Source: JAGREO01 sp020446285 (GTDB lineage Bacteria > Pseudomonadota > Alphaproteobacteria > Geminicoccales > Geminicoccaceae). From it: 64,000 nucleotides of DNA. A program made the translations under genes and the position numbers. The stretch covers positions 558,001 to 622,000 of the forward strand of contig JAWKVP010000001.1 of assembly GCA_041398005.1 (NCBI GenBank), written 5' to 3'. Under the pieces are notes generated by a model. It was not told the DNA's origin and ran no database searches. It saw nothing but the letters and a program-made list of their open reading frames with translations. Positions 10,455 through 19,996 of the stretch are shown piece by piece. How positions within the stretch are numbered: the first letter of the stretch is position 1; each line of letters starts with the position of its first letter.

Positions 10455-11777
10455 TCAGGCCGAAATGAAGTGAAGGCGGTTGAAGCTGGCGCGCCAGTCG
10501 GCAACCTCGTCGGCGAGATGCTCCGGCTGCGAAGCCGAAAGCGCCCTTTGCAGAAGTGACGCCATCCTCGGCACATCGCTTTCGGTTACACCGATCCGGC
10601 AGAGTTCGGGCGTGCCGATCCGCAGTCCGTTCATGTCTCCCTCGACCGGATCGACGGGAAGGCCGATCCCGCAGGCGAGGAACCCGGCCCGCCGAAGCTT
10701 GCGCGACGCTGCCTGCCCACCGCCGAAGCCGGCGGCCTCGATCGCGAACTGGTGCGAGGCGGTACAACCGCGCTCCCTTGCATGGACCGGAAGGCCCTCA
10801 CCGGCCAGCGCTTCGGCCAATGCCCTTGCGAGCGCGACCATGGCGCGGGCATAGGCTTCGCCATGCTCGCGCCAGTCGAGCATCGTCATGGCCAGCGCGG
10901 CCACCCGCCCCGCATCGAAATTCGCGGTCATTCCCGGAAAGGCGATGGCATCCAGCTTGCGCGCCAGAGCGGCGTCGCTGGTGACGATGAGCCCGCCCGC
11001 GGGGCCGCCGAGGCTCTTGTAGGTGCTCATGGTCATGAGATCGGCGCCATGGGCGAGCGGATTGTCGAACACGCCACCGGCGATCATGCCGCACTGATGG
11101 GCCGCGTCGAACAGCAGCCGTGCCTCGAAGCGCCGTGCGATCCGGGCGATCTCCCCGACCGGATGCGGGAAGAGATTGAGACTGCCGCCGATGGAAATCA
11201 GCTTCGGTCGCACCTCGCCGGCCAGTCGTTCGAGGCCTTCGAGATCCACCGTGTAACCGTCCGCGTCGATCGGGGCTTCATGGATGTCGAGGCCGTACAG
11301 CCCGGCGCAGCCGGCATGATTGTGGGTCACATGACCGCCAATGGCAGGCGGCGGGACGATGATGCTGTCGCCCGGCTTGCAGGTGGCCATGAATGCGTAG
11401 AGATTGGCCATGGCTCCCGAAGCGACCCGGACCTCGGCGAAGCCGGCATCGAAGATTTCGGCACAGAGTTCGGCCGCGATGACCTCGATCTCCTCGATCG
11501 CCTCGAGACCCATCTCGTACTTGTCGCCGGGATAGCCGAGCGACGGCCGCGCGCCCAGTCCCTCGCTGAGCAGCGCCTCGGCCCTCGGATTCATGATGTT
11601 GGTGGCCGGATTGAGGTTGAAGCAGAGACGTTCGTGGATCCTGCGGTTTTCGGCGGCCAAGTCGCGCAGCCGGTCGGCAATTGCCCTGCTGTCGGCTTTC
11701 GAGGCCTTCGCGGCCAGTGAAAGAACGTGATCCTCGCAGGCTTGCGGAACCCAGTTGCGGCGATTGAGCCTCGTCAT
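10455..11777 (-). CDS. serine hydroxymethyltransferase-like PLP enzyme
   Basis: The 440-residue fold-type I PLP protein matches the SHMT family along its length. Visible motifs are NLNPATNIMNPRAEALLSEG, GYPGDKYEMG, the substrate-side SGAMANLYAF, LFDAAHQCGMIAGG with the PLP-binding Asp, and the Schiff-base region STYKSLGGPAGG. Canonical SHMT reads TTTHKTLRGPRGG here, so the His before the PLP Lys is Tyr and two Arg are lost. This points to a divergent SHMT, possibly one acting on 2-methylserine or another beta-hydroxy amino acid (inference). The ATG at 11777 has GGGGAAG nine bases upstream. It lies 81 bp after pyk on the same strand. Confidence 0.75.
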   Translation of the reverse strand: MTRLNRRNWVPQACEDHVLSLAAKASKADSRAIADRLRDLAAENRRIHERLCFNLNPATNIMNPRAEALLSEGLGARPSLGYPGDKYEMGLEAIEEIEVIAAELCAEIFDAGFAEVRVASGAMANLYAFMATCKPGDSIIVPPPAIGGHVTHNHAGCAGLYGLDIHEAPIDADGYTVDLEGLERLAGEVRPKLISIGGSLNLFPHPVGEIARIARRFEARLLFDAAHQCGMIAGGVFDNPLAHGADLMTMSTYKSLGGPAGGLIVTSDAALARKLDAIAFPGMTANFDAGRVAALAMTMLDWREHGEAYARAMVALARALAEALAGEGLPVHARERGCTASHQFAIEAAGFGGGQAASRKLRRAGFLACGIGLPVDPVEGDMNGLRIGTPELCRIGVTESDVPRMASLLQRALSASQPEHLADEVADWRASFNRLHFISA

Positions 11778-11858
11778 CGTCTCGACTTCCCCGACAGGCC
11801 ACGGCTCCACGCCCACGCGCGAACATGCGGCCGGAATGAATGTTGCGGACAGCGTCTG

Positions 11859-13274
11859 TCAGGATACCCAGGCGATCCTGAGAATGTTGGTAGCACCCGG
11901 CGTTCCGAACGGCAGGCCGGCGGTGATCACGATACAGGTGCCCGGCGACGCGAAACCTTCCTGTTTGGCGTATTTGCGTGCCTTGGCGACCATCTCGTCG
12001 AGATCGTGCGCATCCTCGGTGAACACGGCATGCACGCCCCAGGCGAGAGCCAGCTTGCGGGCGGTGGGCATCCGGGTGATGAGCCCGAGGATCGGCCGGT
12101 CGGGTCGCTCGCGGGATGCGCGGAGCGTGGTTGCGCCGGACGTCGTGTAGGTGACGATGCAGCCGGCCTGCATGGTATGCGCGACCTGCCCGGCGGCAAG
12201 CGTGATCGCATCGGCGGGCGTACGTTCGGCAACGGCATGATGGGCTTCGAGATAGGAACGGTAGAGCTCGTCATGCTCGACGCTCTGGATGATGCGCGAC
12301 ATCATCGAGACGGCTTCGACCGGATATTCGCCGGCAGCACTTTCGGCCGACAGCATCACCGCATCGGCACCATCATAGATGGCGCTGGCGACGTCCGATG
12401 CCTCGGCACGGGTGGGAGCCGGCGAGGAGATCATGCTCTCGAGCATCTGCGTTGCGACGATCACCGGCTTGCCGGCGTCACGGCAGGCGCGGATCATGCG
12501 TTTCTGCAGACCCGGCACCACTTCAGGCGGCATCTCCACCCCGAGATCGCCACGCGCCACCATGATGCCGTCGGAGAGTTCGATGATCTCGCCGAGCCTG
12601 TCGATGGCCGCCGGTTTCTCGATCTTGGCCATGAGTGCGGCGCGGCCCGCGACCAGCCGGCGCGCCTCCGCCATGTCCTCGGGCCGCTGGACGAAGGAAA
12701 GGGCGATCCAGTCGGCGCCGAGTTCGAGGCCGTACATCAGGTCGTGGATGTCCTTGTCCGTCATGGCGCCGATCGGCAGCACCACGTTGGGAACGTTCAC
12801 GCCCTTGTTGTTGGACAGGCCGCCACCGGCAAGGACCGTCGTCTCGGCGAAATCCTCACCGCAACGTTCGACCCCGAGCCGGATCTTGCCGTCGTCGAGA
12901 AGGAGTTCCGTTCCCGGCGATATCGCAGCGAAGATCTCCGGATGCGGAAGACAGACGCGCTTCTGGTCGCCGATGGCCGGATCGAGATCGAGGCGGAACG
13001 CCTCACCCCTGGTCAGCCCGACACGCCCGCGCTCGAACTGCCCGACGCGCAGCTTGGGGCCCTGCAGGTCCATGAGTATGCCGATGGGACGGCCACGCTC
13101 CTTCTCCACCGCGCGCACGGCCTCGAAGCGGGCGAGATGCTCCTCGTGGCTTCCGTGACTGAAATTGAGCCGGAACACATCCACGCCGGCGGATGCGAGT
13201 TCCGCTATCCGCTCGGGCGTCGAACTCGACGGCCCCAGTGTTGCGACGATCTTGGCGCTTCTTTCGCGACGCAT
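11859..13274 (-). CDS. pyk: pyruvate kinase
   Basis: The 471-residue enzyme converts phosphoenolpyruvate and ADP to pyruvate and ATP in glycolysis. The N-terminal KIVATLGPSS, RLNFSHG, the catalytic MAKIEKPAAI Lys, MVARGDLGVE and the signature VIVATQMLESM are all present, followed by the alpha/beta C-terminal domain ending near ITAGLPFGTPGATN. Length is normal for bacterial Pyk. Downstream on the same strand is the SHMT-like gene. The upstream flank was hit by the IS630-type element, whose left end is about 115 bp before the start codon, so native upstream control may be changed. Confidence 0.96.
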   Translation of the reverse strand: MRRERSAKIVATLGPSSSTPERIAELASAGVDVFRLNFSHGSHEEHLARFEAVRAVEKERGRPIGILMDLQGPKLRVGQFERGRVGLTRGEAFRLDLDPAIGDQKRVCLPHPEIFAAISPGTELLLDDGKIRLGVERCGEDFAETTVLAGGGLSNNKGVNVPNVVLPIGAMTDKDIHDLMYGLELGADWIALSFVQRPEDMAEARRLVAGRAALMAKIEKPAAIDRLGEIIELSDGIMVARGDLGVEMPPEVVPGLQKRMIRACRDAGKPVIVATQMLESMISSPAPTRAEASDVASAIYDGADAVMLSAESAAGEYPVEAVSMMSRIIQSVEHDELYRSYLEAHHAVAERTPADAITLAAGQVAHTMQAGCIVTYTTSGATTLRASRERPDRPILGLITRMPTARKLALAWGVHAVFTEDAHDLDEMVAKARKYAKQEGFASPGTCIVITAGLPFGTPGATNILRIAWVS

Positions 13275-13389
13275 GTTGCTTCCCTGGCGGGATTGGAATT
13301 CCGGCTACGCTGCATAACCGAACTTGCCCGGCCTGTCACTCCGGCCGTTACCCGCGCGAAAAACGTCCTGTCCCGTTCAACCTGATCTA

Positions 13390-14443
13390 GAGCAAAGTCA
13401 GCTCAGGTTGAATCGGCGAATTTCTTCTGTTCTATGCAACCGATACGTGATTCAAGGTGTTGGCTGGATAGGGAGGTCAGCATGAATGGCAGCACCATTG
13501 TCACAGGATTTGCGCGATCGGGTGATCGACGCCGTGTTGGGTGGAATGTCGCGTAGCGGGGCGGCGCGGCGTTTTGGTGTGGGCAAGAGTTCAGCCATTC
13601 GTTGGGTCTCGGCGGCGTGTACGGAGAATCGCCGGACGCCGCTGCCGATGGGTGGCAATCGCCGGTGCGACTTTGCCGAGCACCGGGAGGCACTGGTCAA
13701 GATTGTGGACGAGCGCGCCGATCGCACGATTGACGAGATCAGCGCGGAACTGGCCAGGCGGGGCATGGCGGTCAGCCATGGCACCATCTTCAATTGGCTG
13801 GCAAGGATCGGCTTGACCTTCAAGAAGAAGACGCTGTTTGCCAGTGAGCAAAAGCGCGCCGATGTCGCCAAACGCCGAGAGCAATGGCCGCATACATGTG
13901 CGAAATTGGATCCTCGTAAGCTCGTCTTCATTGATGAGACCTGGGCCAAGACCAATATGACACGCCGCCATGGCCGCAGTCGCAAAGGTCAGCGCCTCAT
14001 CGGTTACGCGCCGCACGGGCATTGGAAGACCACGACCTTCATCGCGGCGTTGCGCTTCGACAATCTGGGCGCACCCATGGTTCTCGATGGGCCCATCAAC
14101 GGCAATGTTTTCACCGAATATGTCAGCCAGGTGTTGGCGCCAACACTCACTCCCGGCGACATTGTCGTCCTCGACAATCTCTCCAGCCACAAGCGCAAGG
14201 AAGCTCACCGGATCATCCGGGAAAAAGGCGCCTCATTGCTTTTCCTGCCGCCCTACTCACCCGAGCTCAATCCCATCGAAATGGTGTTCTCCAAAATCAA
14301 GGCACTGTTGCGCGAGGCGCAAGAGCGAACCGTCGAGGCCCTATGGCAGAAAATCGGAACGCTGATCGAAAAAATCACACCCGACGAGTGCGCCAACTAC
14401 CTCCGTCACGCAGGATATGACCCAACCTGAACTGACTTTGCTC
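13390..14443. mobile_element. IS630-family insertion sequence, complete
   Basis: A 1054-bp element bounded by inverted repeats. The left end GAGCAAAGTCAGCTCAGGTT and the right end (reverse complement GAGCAAAGTCAGTTCAGGTT) differ at one position in the first 20. Each end is flanked by TA (13388-13389 and 14444-14445), the target duplication expected for IS630/Tc1-type transposition. One intact transposase frame fills it. It is inserted between pyk and the tadC end of the pilus locus. Confidence 0.93.
13486..14430 (+). CDS. IS630-family transposase
   Basis: The 314-residue protein has an N-terminal helix-turn-helix (GGMSRSGAARRFGVGKSSA) and a C-terminal DDE domain. Catalytic residues are visible as FIDETW (near residue 148), LDNLSSHK (near 229) and NPIEMVF (near 265). 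The catalytic motifs are complete and the frame is unbroken, so the element may be active. It cuts and pastes the surrounding element at TA sites. It is encoded as one frame, without the programmed frameshift some relatives use. Confidence 0.95.
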   Translation: MAAPLSQDLRDRVIDAVLGGMSRSGAARRFGVGKSSAIRWVSAACTENRRTPLPMGGNRRCDFAEHREALVKIVDERADRTIDEISAELARRGMAVSHGTIFNWLARIGLTFKKKTLFASEQKRADVAKRREQWPHTCAKLDPRKLVFIDETWAKTNMTRRHGRSRKGQRLIGYAPHGHWKTTTFIAALRFDNLGAPMVLDGPINGNVFTEYVSQVLAPTLTPGDIVVLDNLSSHKRKEAHRIIREKGASLLFLPPYSPELNPIEMVFSKIKALLREAQERTVEALWQKIGTLIEKITPDECANYLRHAGYDPT

Positions 14444-14512
14444 TAGTGCTCAGGCGCATTCACCTCGTTCATTCACCCGAGCACCAGCTCATTGTTTTTT
14501 GCATCAATTTAT

Positions 14513-14539
14513 CCAGTCAGATCAGTATGATCTGTCTGG
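14513..14539 (-). terminator. hairpin downstream of tadC
   Basis: CCAG-T-CAGATCA pairs with TGATCTG-T-CTGG around GTA (one T-T mismatch), about 75 bp after the tadC stop on the minus strand. There is no U-tract, so it may stabilise the 3' end rather than terminate. The remaining sequence between the IS end and tadC shows no gene. Confidence 0.4.
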
Positions 14540-14612
14540 ATCGATACACTGGCCGCCGGAGCACCGGGCCGACGGTGGTCCCGCATCCGGAGACCTTCCC
14601 GACGGACGAACC

Positions 14613-15584
14613 CTATTTGATGAGCGTGTCGGAGATGTCGATGACGGCCGGGCCGGCAAGGACGATGAACAGCGTCGGCAGGATGAAGACGATCATCGGC
14701 ACGGTCAGCGTCGCCGGAAGTCTCGCCGCCTTCTCCTCGGCCTTGAGCATGCGCTCCTCACGGAATTCGGCCGCGAGCACGCGCAGCGACTGCGACAATG
14801 GCGTACCGTATTTTTCGGTCTGGATCAGTGTGTTGACAACACCGCGGATGGACGGAAGATCGACGCGATCGCCGAGATTGGCCAGCGCCTGACGGCGATC
14901 GGGAAGAAAATTGAGCTCGACCGCCGCGAGCGACAGTTCCTCGCTGAGCTCGGGCGAGGCGTCGTCGATCTCCTCGGAAACGCGCGTGAGGGCGACATCG
15001 AGGCTCAGACCGGATTCCGCACAGATCACGAGAAGATCCAGACCGTCAGGCAAGGCTCGCTGGATCGCGGTGGAACGCTTCTTGCGCCGGTTGTTCAAGA
15101 TCGTGTCGGGAGCATAGAAGCCGACGATGACGAGAAGCATGGTCACGCCGACCCGCATGATCTGCTGTTCGAAGATGCCTGCGGCGGTCAGCGTGATGAA
15201 GGTCACGAAGCCGGCGGCCATGGGTACGGTGAGCTTGGCGAAGAGATAGACCGACACCGCACTGCCGGCCTTGATGCCCGCCTGCTGCATTCGCATGCGA
15301 AGCTTCTTGTTTTCATTGATGTTCTTGAGATTGGCGAGCGTCACCACCCGTTCGATGAACTTCATCGAACGCACCGGGGTTCCCCGCTTGCGCCTGTCCT
15401 TGGTCTCGCTGCTGATTTCCGCCCGCCGGCGTTCGAGAATCTTCGTGCGTTTCTTCGAATGGTCGCGCTCGACGAGCGTGAACCAGAAGAAAAGGAAACT
15501 CACGCCGGTCAGGCCGCCGATGACCAGCGTCAGGATATCGTTGAAGTCGAGACCGCCACCGAACAGGCTGTCGAACATGCTCAT
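14613..15584 (-). CDS. tadC: TadC pilus assembly platform protein
   Basis: The 323-residue inner-membrane protein belongs to the type II secretion GspF/TadC family, one of the two platform proteins of the Flp/Tad pilus machine. It has an N-terminal membrane helix (near residues 18-38), a central pair of hydrophobic segments, the GspF-like motif ALPDGLDLLVICAESGLSL and two C-terminal membrane stretches. The start ATG overlaps the tadB stop (ATGA). It is the last gene of the cpa/tad operon. Confidence 0.9.
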   Translation of the reverse strand: MSMFDSLFGGGLDFNDILTLVIGGLTGVSFLFFWFTLVERDHSKKRTKILERRRAEISSETKDRRKRGTPVRSMKFIERVVTLANLKNINENKKLRMRMQQAGIKAGSAVSVYLFAKLTVPMAAGFVTFITLTAAGIFEQQIMRVGVTMLLVIVGFYAPDTILNNRRKKRSTAIQRALPDGLDLLVICAESGLSLDVALTRVSEEIDDASPELSEELSLAAVELNFLPDRRQALANLGDRVDLPSIRGVVNTLIQTEKYGTPLSQSLRVLAAEFREERMLKAEEKAARLPATLTVPMIVFILPTLFIVLAGPAVIDISDTLIK

Positions 15585-16579
15585 ATCTCGAACCTGATCA
15601 TCTTGGTGATCACGAAGATTCCGGTGCTCATCATGCCGGCGGCGATGCCGAGCGCGACCCAGCCGCGCTGGTCGGTGAACAGGACCATGATATAGTCCCT
15701 GTTCACGAGATAGATCAGCAGGGACATGATGAACGGCAGGGATCCGATGATCATCGCCGATGCCTTCGCTTCGGATGACATGGCCTTGATCTTCAGCTTC
15801 ACCTGCTCGCGTCGACGGATCATGCTGGAGAGATTCTGGAGGATTTCCGAGATGTTGCCGCCGGTTTCCTGCTGGATGGAAAGGCTGATGGCGAAGAACT
15901 TGAACTCCTGGATGTCGAGTTTCGCCGATGCCGACCACAGCGCATCGGGAAGCTCCATGCCGATCTGGATGTTGTTCGAGATTTCCGTAAACACGCTGCC
16001 GACGGGTTCGTCGATCTCGGTGCCGATGGCCGCCATGGCCTCGGTGACGGGGAGACCGGATTTGACACTGCGGACGATGAGTTCGATCGCGTTGGGAAAG
16101 AGGCCGACAAACGCCGTCACCCGCTTCTGCGTCTTTCTCTTGATGTAGAAGGACAGGAGCATGAGCGAGCCCGTCGCTCCGCTCGGTATCGCGAGGAACG
16201 GTCCGAGGCCGAGGAAATAGATGATCACGCCGGTCAGGATGACCGCCATGATGGCCCAGATCACGATGCCGTCCTTGACCGTCCAGGACAGGCCGGCCCG
16301 ATCGAATTTCTTCTGCAGCTGGTCGGCCTTGGGAATGAACGAGCCGAGCAGCGGTATCGACGAGAGCCCGCGATTGCGGTCCCGAACGAATGCCCGGGCG
16401 GTCTCGGTGTCGCCGGACTGCTGGTTGATGCCATTGGCGCGATCGGCAATTCGTCCGATCCGCTTGTTCATCTGACCGCTCGACGCCGCCCCGCCGCCGG
16501 TCACGAGCGACAGGGCAATCCATGCGACCGAAAAGCTTCCGACGCCGATGGCAATGAAAAAAATGAGATCCTGATCCAC
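15581..16579 (-). CDS. tadB: TadB pilus assembly platform protein
   Basis: The 332-residue partner of TadC. It has an N-terminal membrane helix, paired helices around residues 110-150, the GspF signature FPNAIELIVRSVKSGLPV and two C-terminal helices. The GTG at 16579 is chosen because GGGAG lies eight bases upstream and the membrane helix starts immediately; an ATG further upstream would lie inside cpaF. It forms the inner-membrane platform that the CpaF ATPase drives. Confidence 0.9.
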   Translation of the reverse strand: MDQDLIFFIAIGVGSFSVAWIALSLVTGGGAASSGQMNKRIGRIADRANGINQQSGDTETARAFVRDRNRGLSSIPLLGSFIPKADQLQKKFDRAGLSWTVKDGIVIWAIMAVILTGVIIYFLGLGPFLAIPSGATGSLMLLSFYIKRKTQKRVTAFVGLFPNAIELIVRSVKSGLPVTEAMAAIGTEIDEPVGSVFTEISNNIQIGMELPDALWSASAKLDIQEFKFFAISLSIQQETGGNISEILQNLSSMIRRREQVKLKIKAMSSEAKASAMIIGSLPFIMSLLIYLVNRDYIMVLFTDQRGWVALGIAAGMMSTGIFVITKMIRFEI

Positions 16580-16598
16580 CTGGTGGGCTCCCGGCAGC

Positions 16599-18044
16599 CT
16601 ATTTCTGCGACATCGCAGCGGCGAGCGCACGCTCGAGGCCGAAATAGGCGGCTCGCTTCATGAAATGCGGGCGGACGGGCGAGGGGACGAAATCGCCCAT
16701 CAGTGTGCCGTCGCGGCTTTCGCCCTGATATTCGTATTTGAACAGGTCCTGCAGCACGATGATCTCCCCCTCCATGCCGACGATCTCGGTGCAATAGGTC
16801 GTGCGACGGACACCGTCGCGCATGCGCGAGACCTGGATGACGAGATTGACGGCACCGGCGATCTGCTGGCGGATGGCCTTCGGCGGAAGATTGCCCGATG
16901 CCATCATGATCATGTTTTCCATACGGGTGATGGCTTCGCGCGGATTGTTCGAGTGCAGCGTACACATCGAGCCGTCATGGCCCGTGTTCATGGCCTGCAG
17001 CATGTCCATCGCCTCGGGTCCGCGCACCTCGCCGCAGATGATGCGGTCGGGGCGCATGCGCAGTGCGTTCTTGACGAGATCGCGCATGGAGATCTCGCCG
17101 GACCCCTCCAGATTGGCCGGCCTCGTTTCGAGACGCACGACATGCGGCTGCTGCAGCTGGAGTTCGGCCGCATCCTCGATGGTGACCACGCGCTCGCCGG
17201 GATCGATCAGCTGTGACATCGCGTTGAGCATGGTCGTCTTGCCCGAACCCGTACCACCGGAGATGACGATGTTGAGACGGCAGGCGGCAGCGATCTTGAG
17301 CACCTTGCACAACGGATCGCTGATGTTCTTCTGCTTCGCCATGGAGTCGAGGGTGATCGACTTCTTGGAGAATTTACGAATGGAGATCGAACAGCCATCG
17401 ATCGCGAGCGGCGGTGCGATCACGTTCACGCGACTGCCGTCGAGGAGACGCGCATCACAGATCGGCGAGGTTTCGTCGACGCGGCGGCCGATCCGGGTGA
17501 CGATGCGCTGGGCGACGTTCATCACATGCGCGCCGTTGCGGAACTTGACGTCGGTCAGTTCCAGCTTGCCCTTGCGTTCGACATAGATCTGGAACGGCCC
17601 GTTCACCATGATATCGGTGATGGCCTCGTCGGCCAGCAGGGGCTCGAGCGGACCGAGGCCGACCATGTCGTCGACGACCGCCGTGGCGAGCTGGTCCTGT
17701 TCCTTCGAGGTCAGCGACAGCCTCTGCTCGACGACGATCTCGGCGATCACCTCGACGAGCTGACGGTGGAGTTCCGGCCTCGGCAGCTTGGCGGCATTGC
17801 CGGCGTCGATCCGTTCGTACAGCGCCGACTGGACGCGACTGCGCGTTTCCTTGGTGGCATCCTGCTTGCGCGCGGCCACGGGCTTTTCCACCACCGGCGC
17901 CGGCTTCGGCTTTTCCACCGCCTTCTCGCGGGGCGCGGGCTCCAGCTCCTTGCCGGAGGACGCGGGCACGAGTTCCTTCTTCTTCTCCGGGACGATCGCT
18001 TTCGGCGCTTCCGGCTCTTCGTCGAGGTTTCTTCGACCGAACAT
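16599..18044 (-). CDS. cpaF: CpaF/TadA pilus assembly ATPase
   Basis: The 481-residue hexameric ATPase of the GspE/VirB11 superfamily powers Flp pilus extrusion and probably retraction. The first 65 residues are a Lys-, Glu- and Pro-rich linker, followed by the conserved N-terminal domain. Walker A GGTGSGKTT lies near residues 262-270. The Asp box TIEDAAELQ, the Walker B region RPDRIICGEVRGPEA and the His box GHDGSMCTLHSN are all intact. It lies 4 bp after cpaE and 19 bp before tadB. Confidence 0.95.
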   Translation of the reverse strand: MFGRRNLDEEPEAPKAIVPEKKKELVPASSGKELEPAPREKAVEKPKPAPVVEKPVAARKQDATKETRSRVQSALYERIDAGNAAKLPRPELHRQLVEVIAEIVVEQRLSLTSKEQDQLATAVVDDMVGLGPLEPLLADEAITDIMVNGPFQIYVERKGKLELTDVKFRNGAHVMNVAQRIVTRIGRRVDETSPICDARLLDGSRVNVIAPPLAIDGCSISIRKFSKKSITLDSMAKQKNISDPLCKVLKIAAACRLNIVISGGTGSGKTTMLNAMSQLIDPGERVVTIEDAAELQLQQPHVVRLETRPANLEGSGEISMRDLVKNALRMRPDRIICGEVRGPEAMDMLQAMNTGHDGSMCTLHSNNPREAITRMENMIMMASGNLPPKAIRQQIAGAVNLVIQVSRMRDGVRRTTYCTEIVGMEGEIIVLQDLFKYEYQGESRDGTLMGDFVPSPVRPHFMKRAAYFGLERALAAAMSQK

Positions 18045-18048
18045 GAAT

Positions 18049-19263
18049 TCAGGCCCTCTTTCCGATCAGGCGGCTGATGATGCCGCGCTTGGGCTTGGAG
18101 CCGCCGCCGCACAGCACTTCGGAGAGCTGGTCGATACCGGAAGTGACGAGCGACTGGCGGGAGACGACGGGCTGTCCGACATTGGTGGCGGATGCGACAT
18201 TCTTCGGATCGAAGGGAATGATGATGTCCGCCTTGCGGCCGACGCCCTTTTCGAATTCCGCGATCGGAATCTCGCCCACCCGGTGTTCGCCGACGCGATT
18301 GAGTGCCAGGCTGATGTTGCAGCCTGCATTGGTCGACGGAATCTGTTGCAGGATGCGCAGCGTGTCGCGCATGCCGCTCAGCGAGAGATCCGAGACGAGT
18401 ACGAGGTTGGAAGCCTCCTCGAGCACCTTGCGATTGATGGAAGGCTGATTGCGCGGAAGGTCGACCAGAACGTAGTGATACTTGCTTCGAAGTTCCTGGA
18501 TGAGGAGATCGATCGACTGCTCGTCGATGTGACAGGTCTCGTCGATGTTCTCTTCAGCGCTCAGGACGTAGAGCGTGTCCGAATACTTGACCATCGTGCG
18601 ATCGACATAGAGACCGTCGATCCGGCTCGGTGTCTCCAGCGCCTCGCGAAAGCCGTGACTGGGTTCGAGATCGAGGGAAAGGGCGACCGTGCCGAACTGC
18701 AGGTCGAGGTCGATGAGTGCCACGCGCCGCCGCCGCACCTCGGCGATGTGATAGGCGGTGTTGGCGGCAATCATCGTGCTGCCGACGCCACCGCGAGCGC
18801 CGAGCACCGCCACCAGCCGTCCTAGACGGCTCGTCTGACGGGATCGCGAGACACCGTCGACCGTGCCGAGCAGCGATTTCTGCAGCAGCGCCGGGGTGAG
18901 CGGCTTCACCAGATAGTCGCTGATGCCCTGGTTCATGAGCTCGCGGAAAAGGCCGACATCGTTGCGGTCGCCGATCGCCACCACCGTCACACCCGGCTCG
19001 CAGACCTCGGCGAGTTCGTTGATGTCGGAGAGTGGCAGATCGGACTGGGTGAGATCGACCAGCAGGATGCGCGGCGAGCGGTGCTCGCTCAGGAAATCGA
19101 TGCAGCTCCGGATCCCGCCCTTGTGCACCGCCGCATGCGGTATGACGAGATCGCGAATGACCTGGTCAACGACGTTGCGGGTTTCCTCATCCCCGAGAAA
19201 CGCGCGAAACTGGGCGCGGTCATCGTCCTTGTTCAGCCTTTCCGTTGTCAGGCTGTTGCCCAT
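18049..19263 (-). CDS. cpaE: CpaE/TadZ pilus localisation ATPase
   Basis: The 404-residue protein has an N-terminal receiver-like domain (about residues 20-140, with the atypical acceptor region ILLVDLTQSDL) and a C-terminal MinD/ParA-type ATPase domain with deviant Walker A GARGGVGST and LIDLDLQFG. CpaE/TadZ proteins place the pilus machine at the cell pole. The start codon shares one base with the cpaD stop. Confidence 0.92.
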   Translation of the reverse strand: MGNSLTTERLNKDDDRAQFRAFLGDEETRNVVDQVIRDLVIPHAAVHKGGIRSCIDFLSEHRSPRILLVDLTQSDLPLSDINELAEVCEPGVTVVAIGDRNDVGLFRELMNQGISDYLVKPLTPALLQKSLLGTVDGVSRSRQTSRLGRLVAVLGARGGVGSTMIAANTAYHIAEVRRRRVALIDLDLQFGTVALSLDLEPSHGFREALETPSRIDGLYVDRTMVKYSDTLYVLSAEENIDETCHIDEQSIDLLIQELRSKYHYVLVDLPRNQPSINRKVLEEASNLVLVSDLSLSGMRDTLRILQQIPSTNAGCNISLALNRVGEHRVGEIPIAEFEKGVGRKADIIIPFDPKNVASATNVGQPVVSRQSLVTSGIDQLSEVLCGGGSKPKRGIISRLIGKRA

Positions 19264-19985
19264 CAGTCACCCCCTCCACCTTTCAGTTCCTTGACCTGGT
19301 CACTGCGATATCGATCGATCGCCATCGAGTTCTGCATCGGGTCGGGATTGCCGATGTCCGCCGGCAGAACCGGCCGCTCGCGGGCGAGGTCGGCCGGATC
19401 GGCGACCATGCGGGCGAGGTTGCTCGCATTCGCGCAGCCGAGACCATCGAGCGCGGCGTTGCGACTGTTGTCGCCGGTCTGGATGGAGAAATTCGGACAG
19501 CTCGGAATCTGCACGGCATAGTCGCGGACGACCACCTCGACCCTGCGGTTGCGCTGCCAGCTCTGCTCGTTGCTGCCGAGTGCTGCGGGAACCCGCTCGC
19601 CGAAGCTGGATCTCTCGACCGGCACGGCACCGTCCGTCAGGCCGGAGAGATAATCTGCGACCGCGTTCGAGCGTCGGGCCGAAAGGTCGAGATTGTAGCG
19701 GTCGGATGCCCGTTCGTCGGCATGGCCGAGAACCCTCACGCTGGCGCTGGGCGAGGTCATCGAGGTGCGCAGGAAGACCTCGAGCGCTTCCCGTTCGGCG
19801 CGGGAGATGCTGTCCGAGTCGGTTGCGAAATAGACCGAATGGCGCCGCAGGATCTCCTGGCTCTGCGGTTTGGCGACCGCCAGACCCAGATAGTCATGAC
19901 CGGGATCCTGCGGCGCACAGCCGGCGAGAGCCGCCACGAGCAGGCAGGCCGCGAATGTCCCGAGCGGTGATGTCCTGATGTTCAT
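19263..19985 (-). CDS. cpaD: CpaD-family pilus lipoprotein with OmpA-like domain
   Basis: The 240-residue protein begins with a lipoprotein signal ending LLVAALAGC, followed by an OmpA-like peptidoglycan-binding domain (VRVLGHADERASDRYN, RRSNAVADYL). The C-terminal CpaD signature contains CPNF, DNSRNAALDGLGCANASN and MVADPADL. It probably helps the CpaC secretin assemble or anchors it to the wall. The ATG at 19985 has GAGG upstream and lies 11 bp after the cpaC stop. Confidence 0.88.
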   Translation of the reverse strand: MNIRTSPLGTFAACLLVAALAGCAPQDPGHDYLGLAVAKPQSQEILRRHSVYFATDSDSISRAEREALEVFLRTSMTSPSASVRVLGHADERASDRYNLDLSARRSNAVADYLSGLTDGAVPVERSSFGERVPAALGSNEQSWQRNRRVEVVVRDYAVQIPSCPNFSIQTGDNSRNAALDGLGCANASNLARMVADPADLARERPVLPADIGNPDPMQNSMAIDRYRSDQVKELKGGGGD

Positions 19986-19996
19986 TGCGATATACC

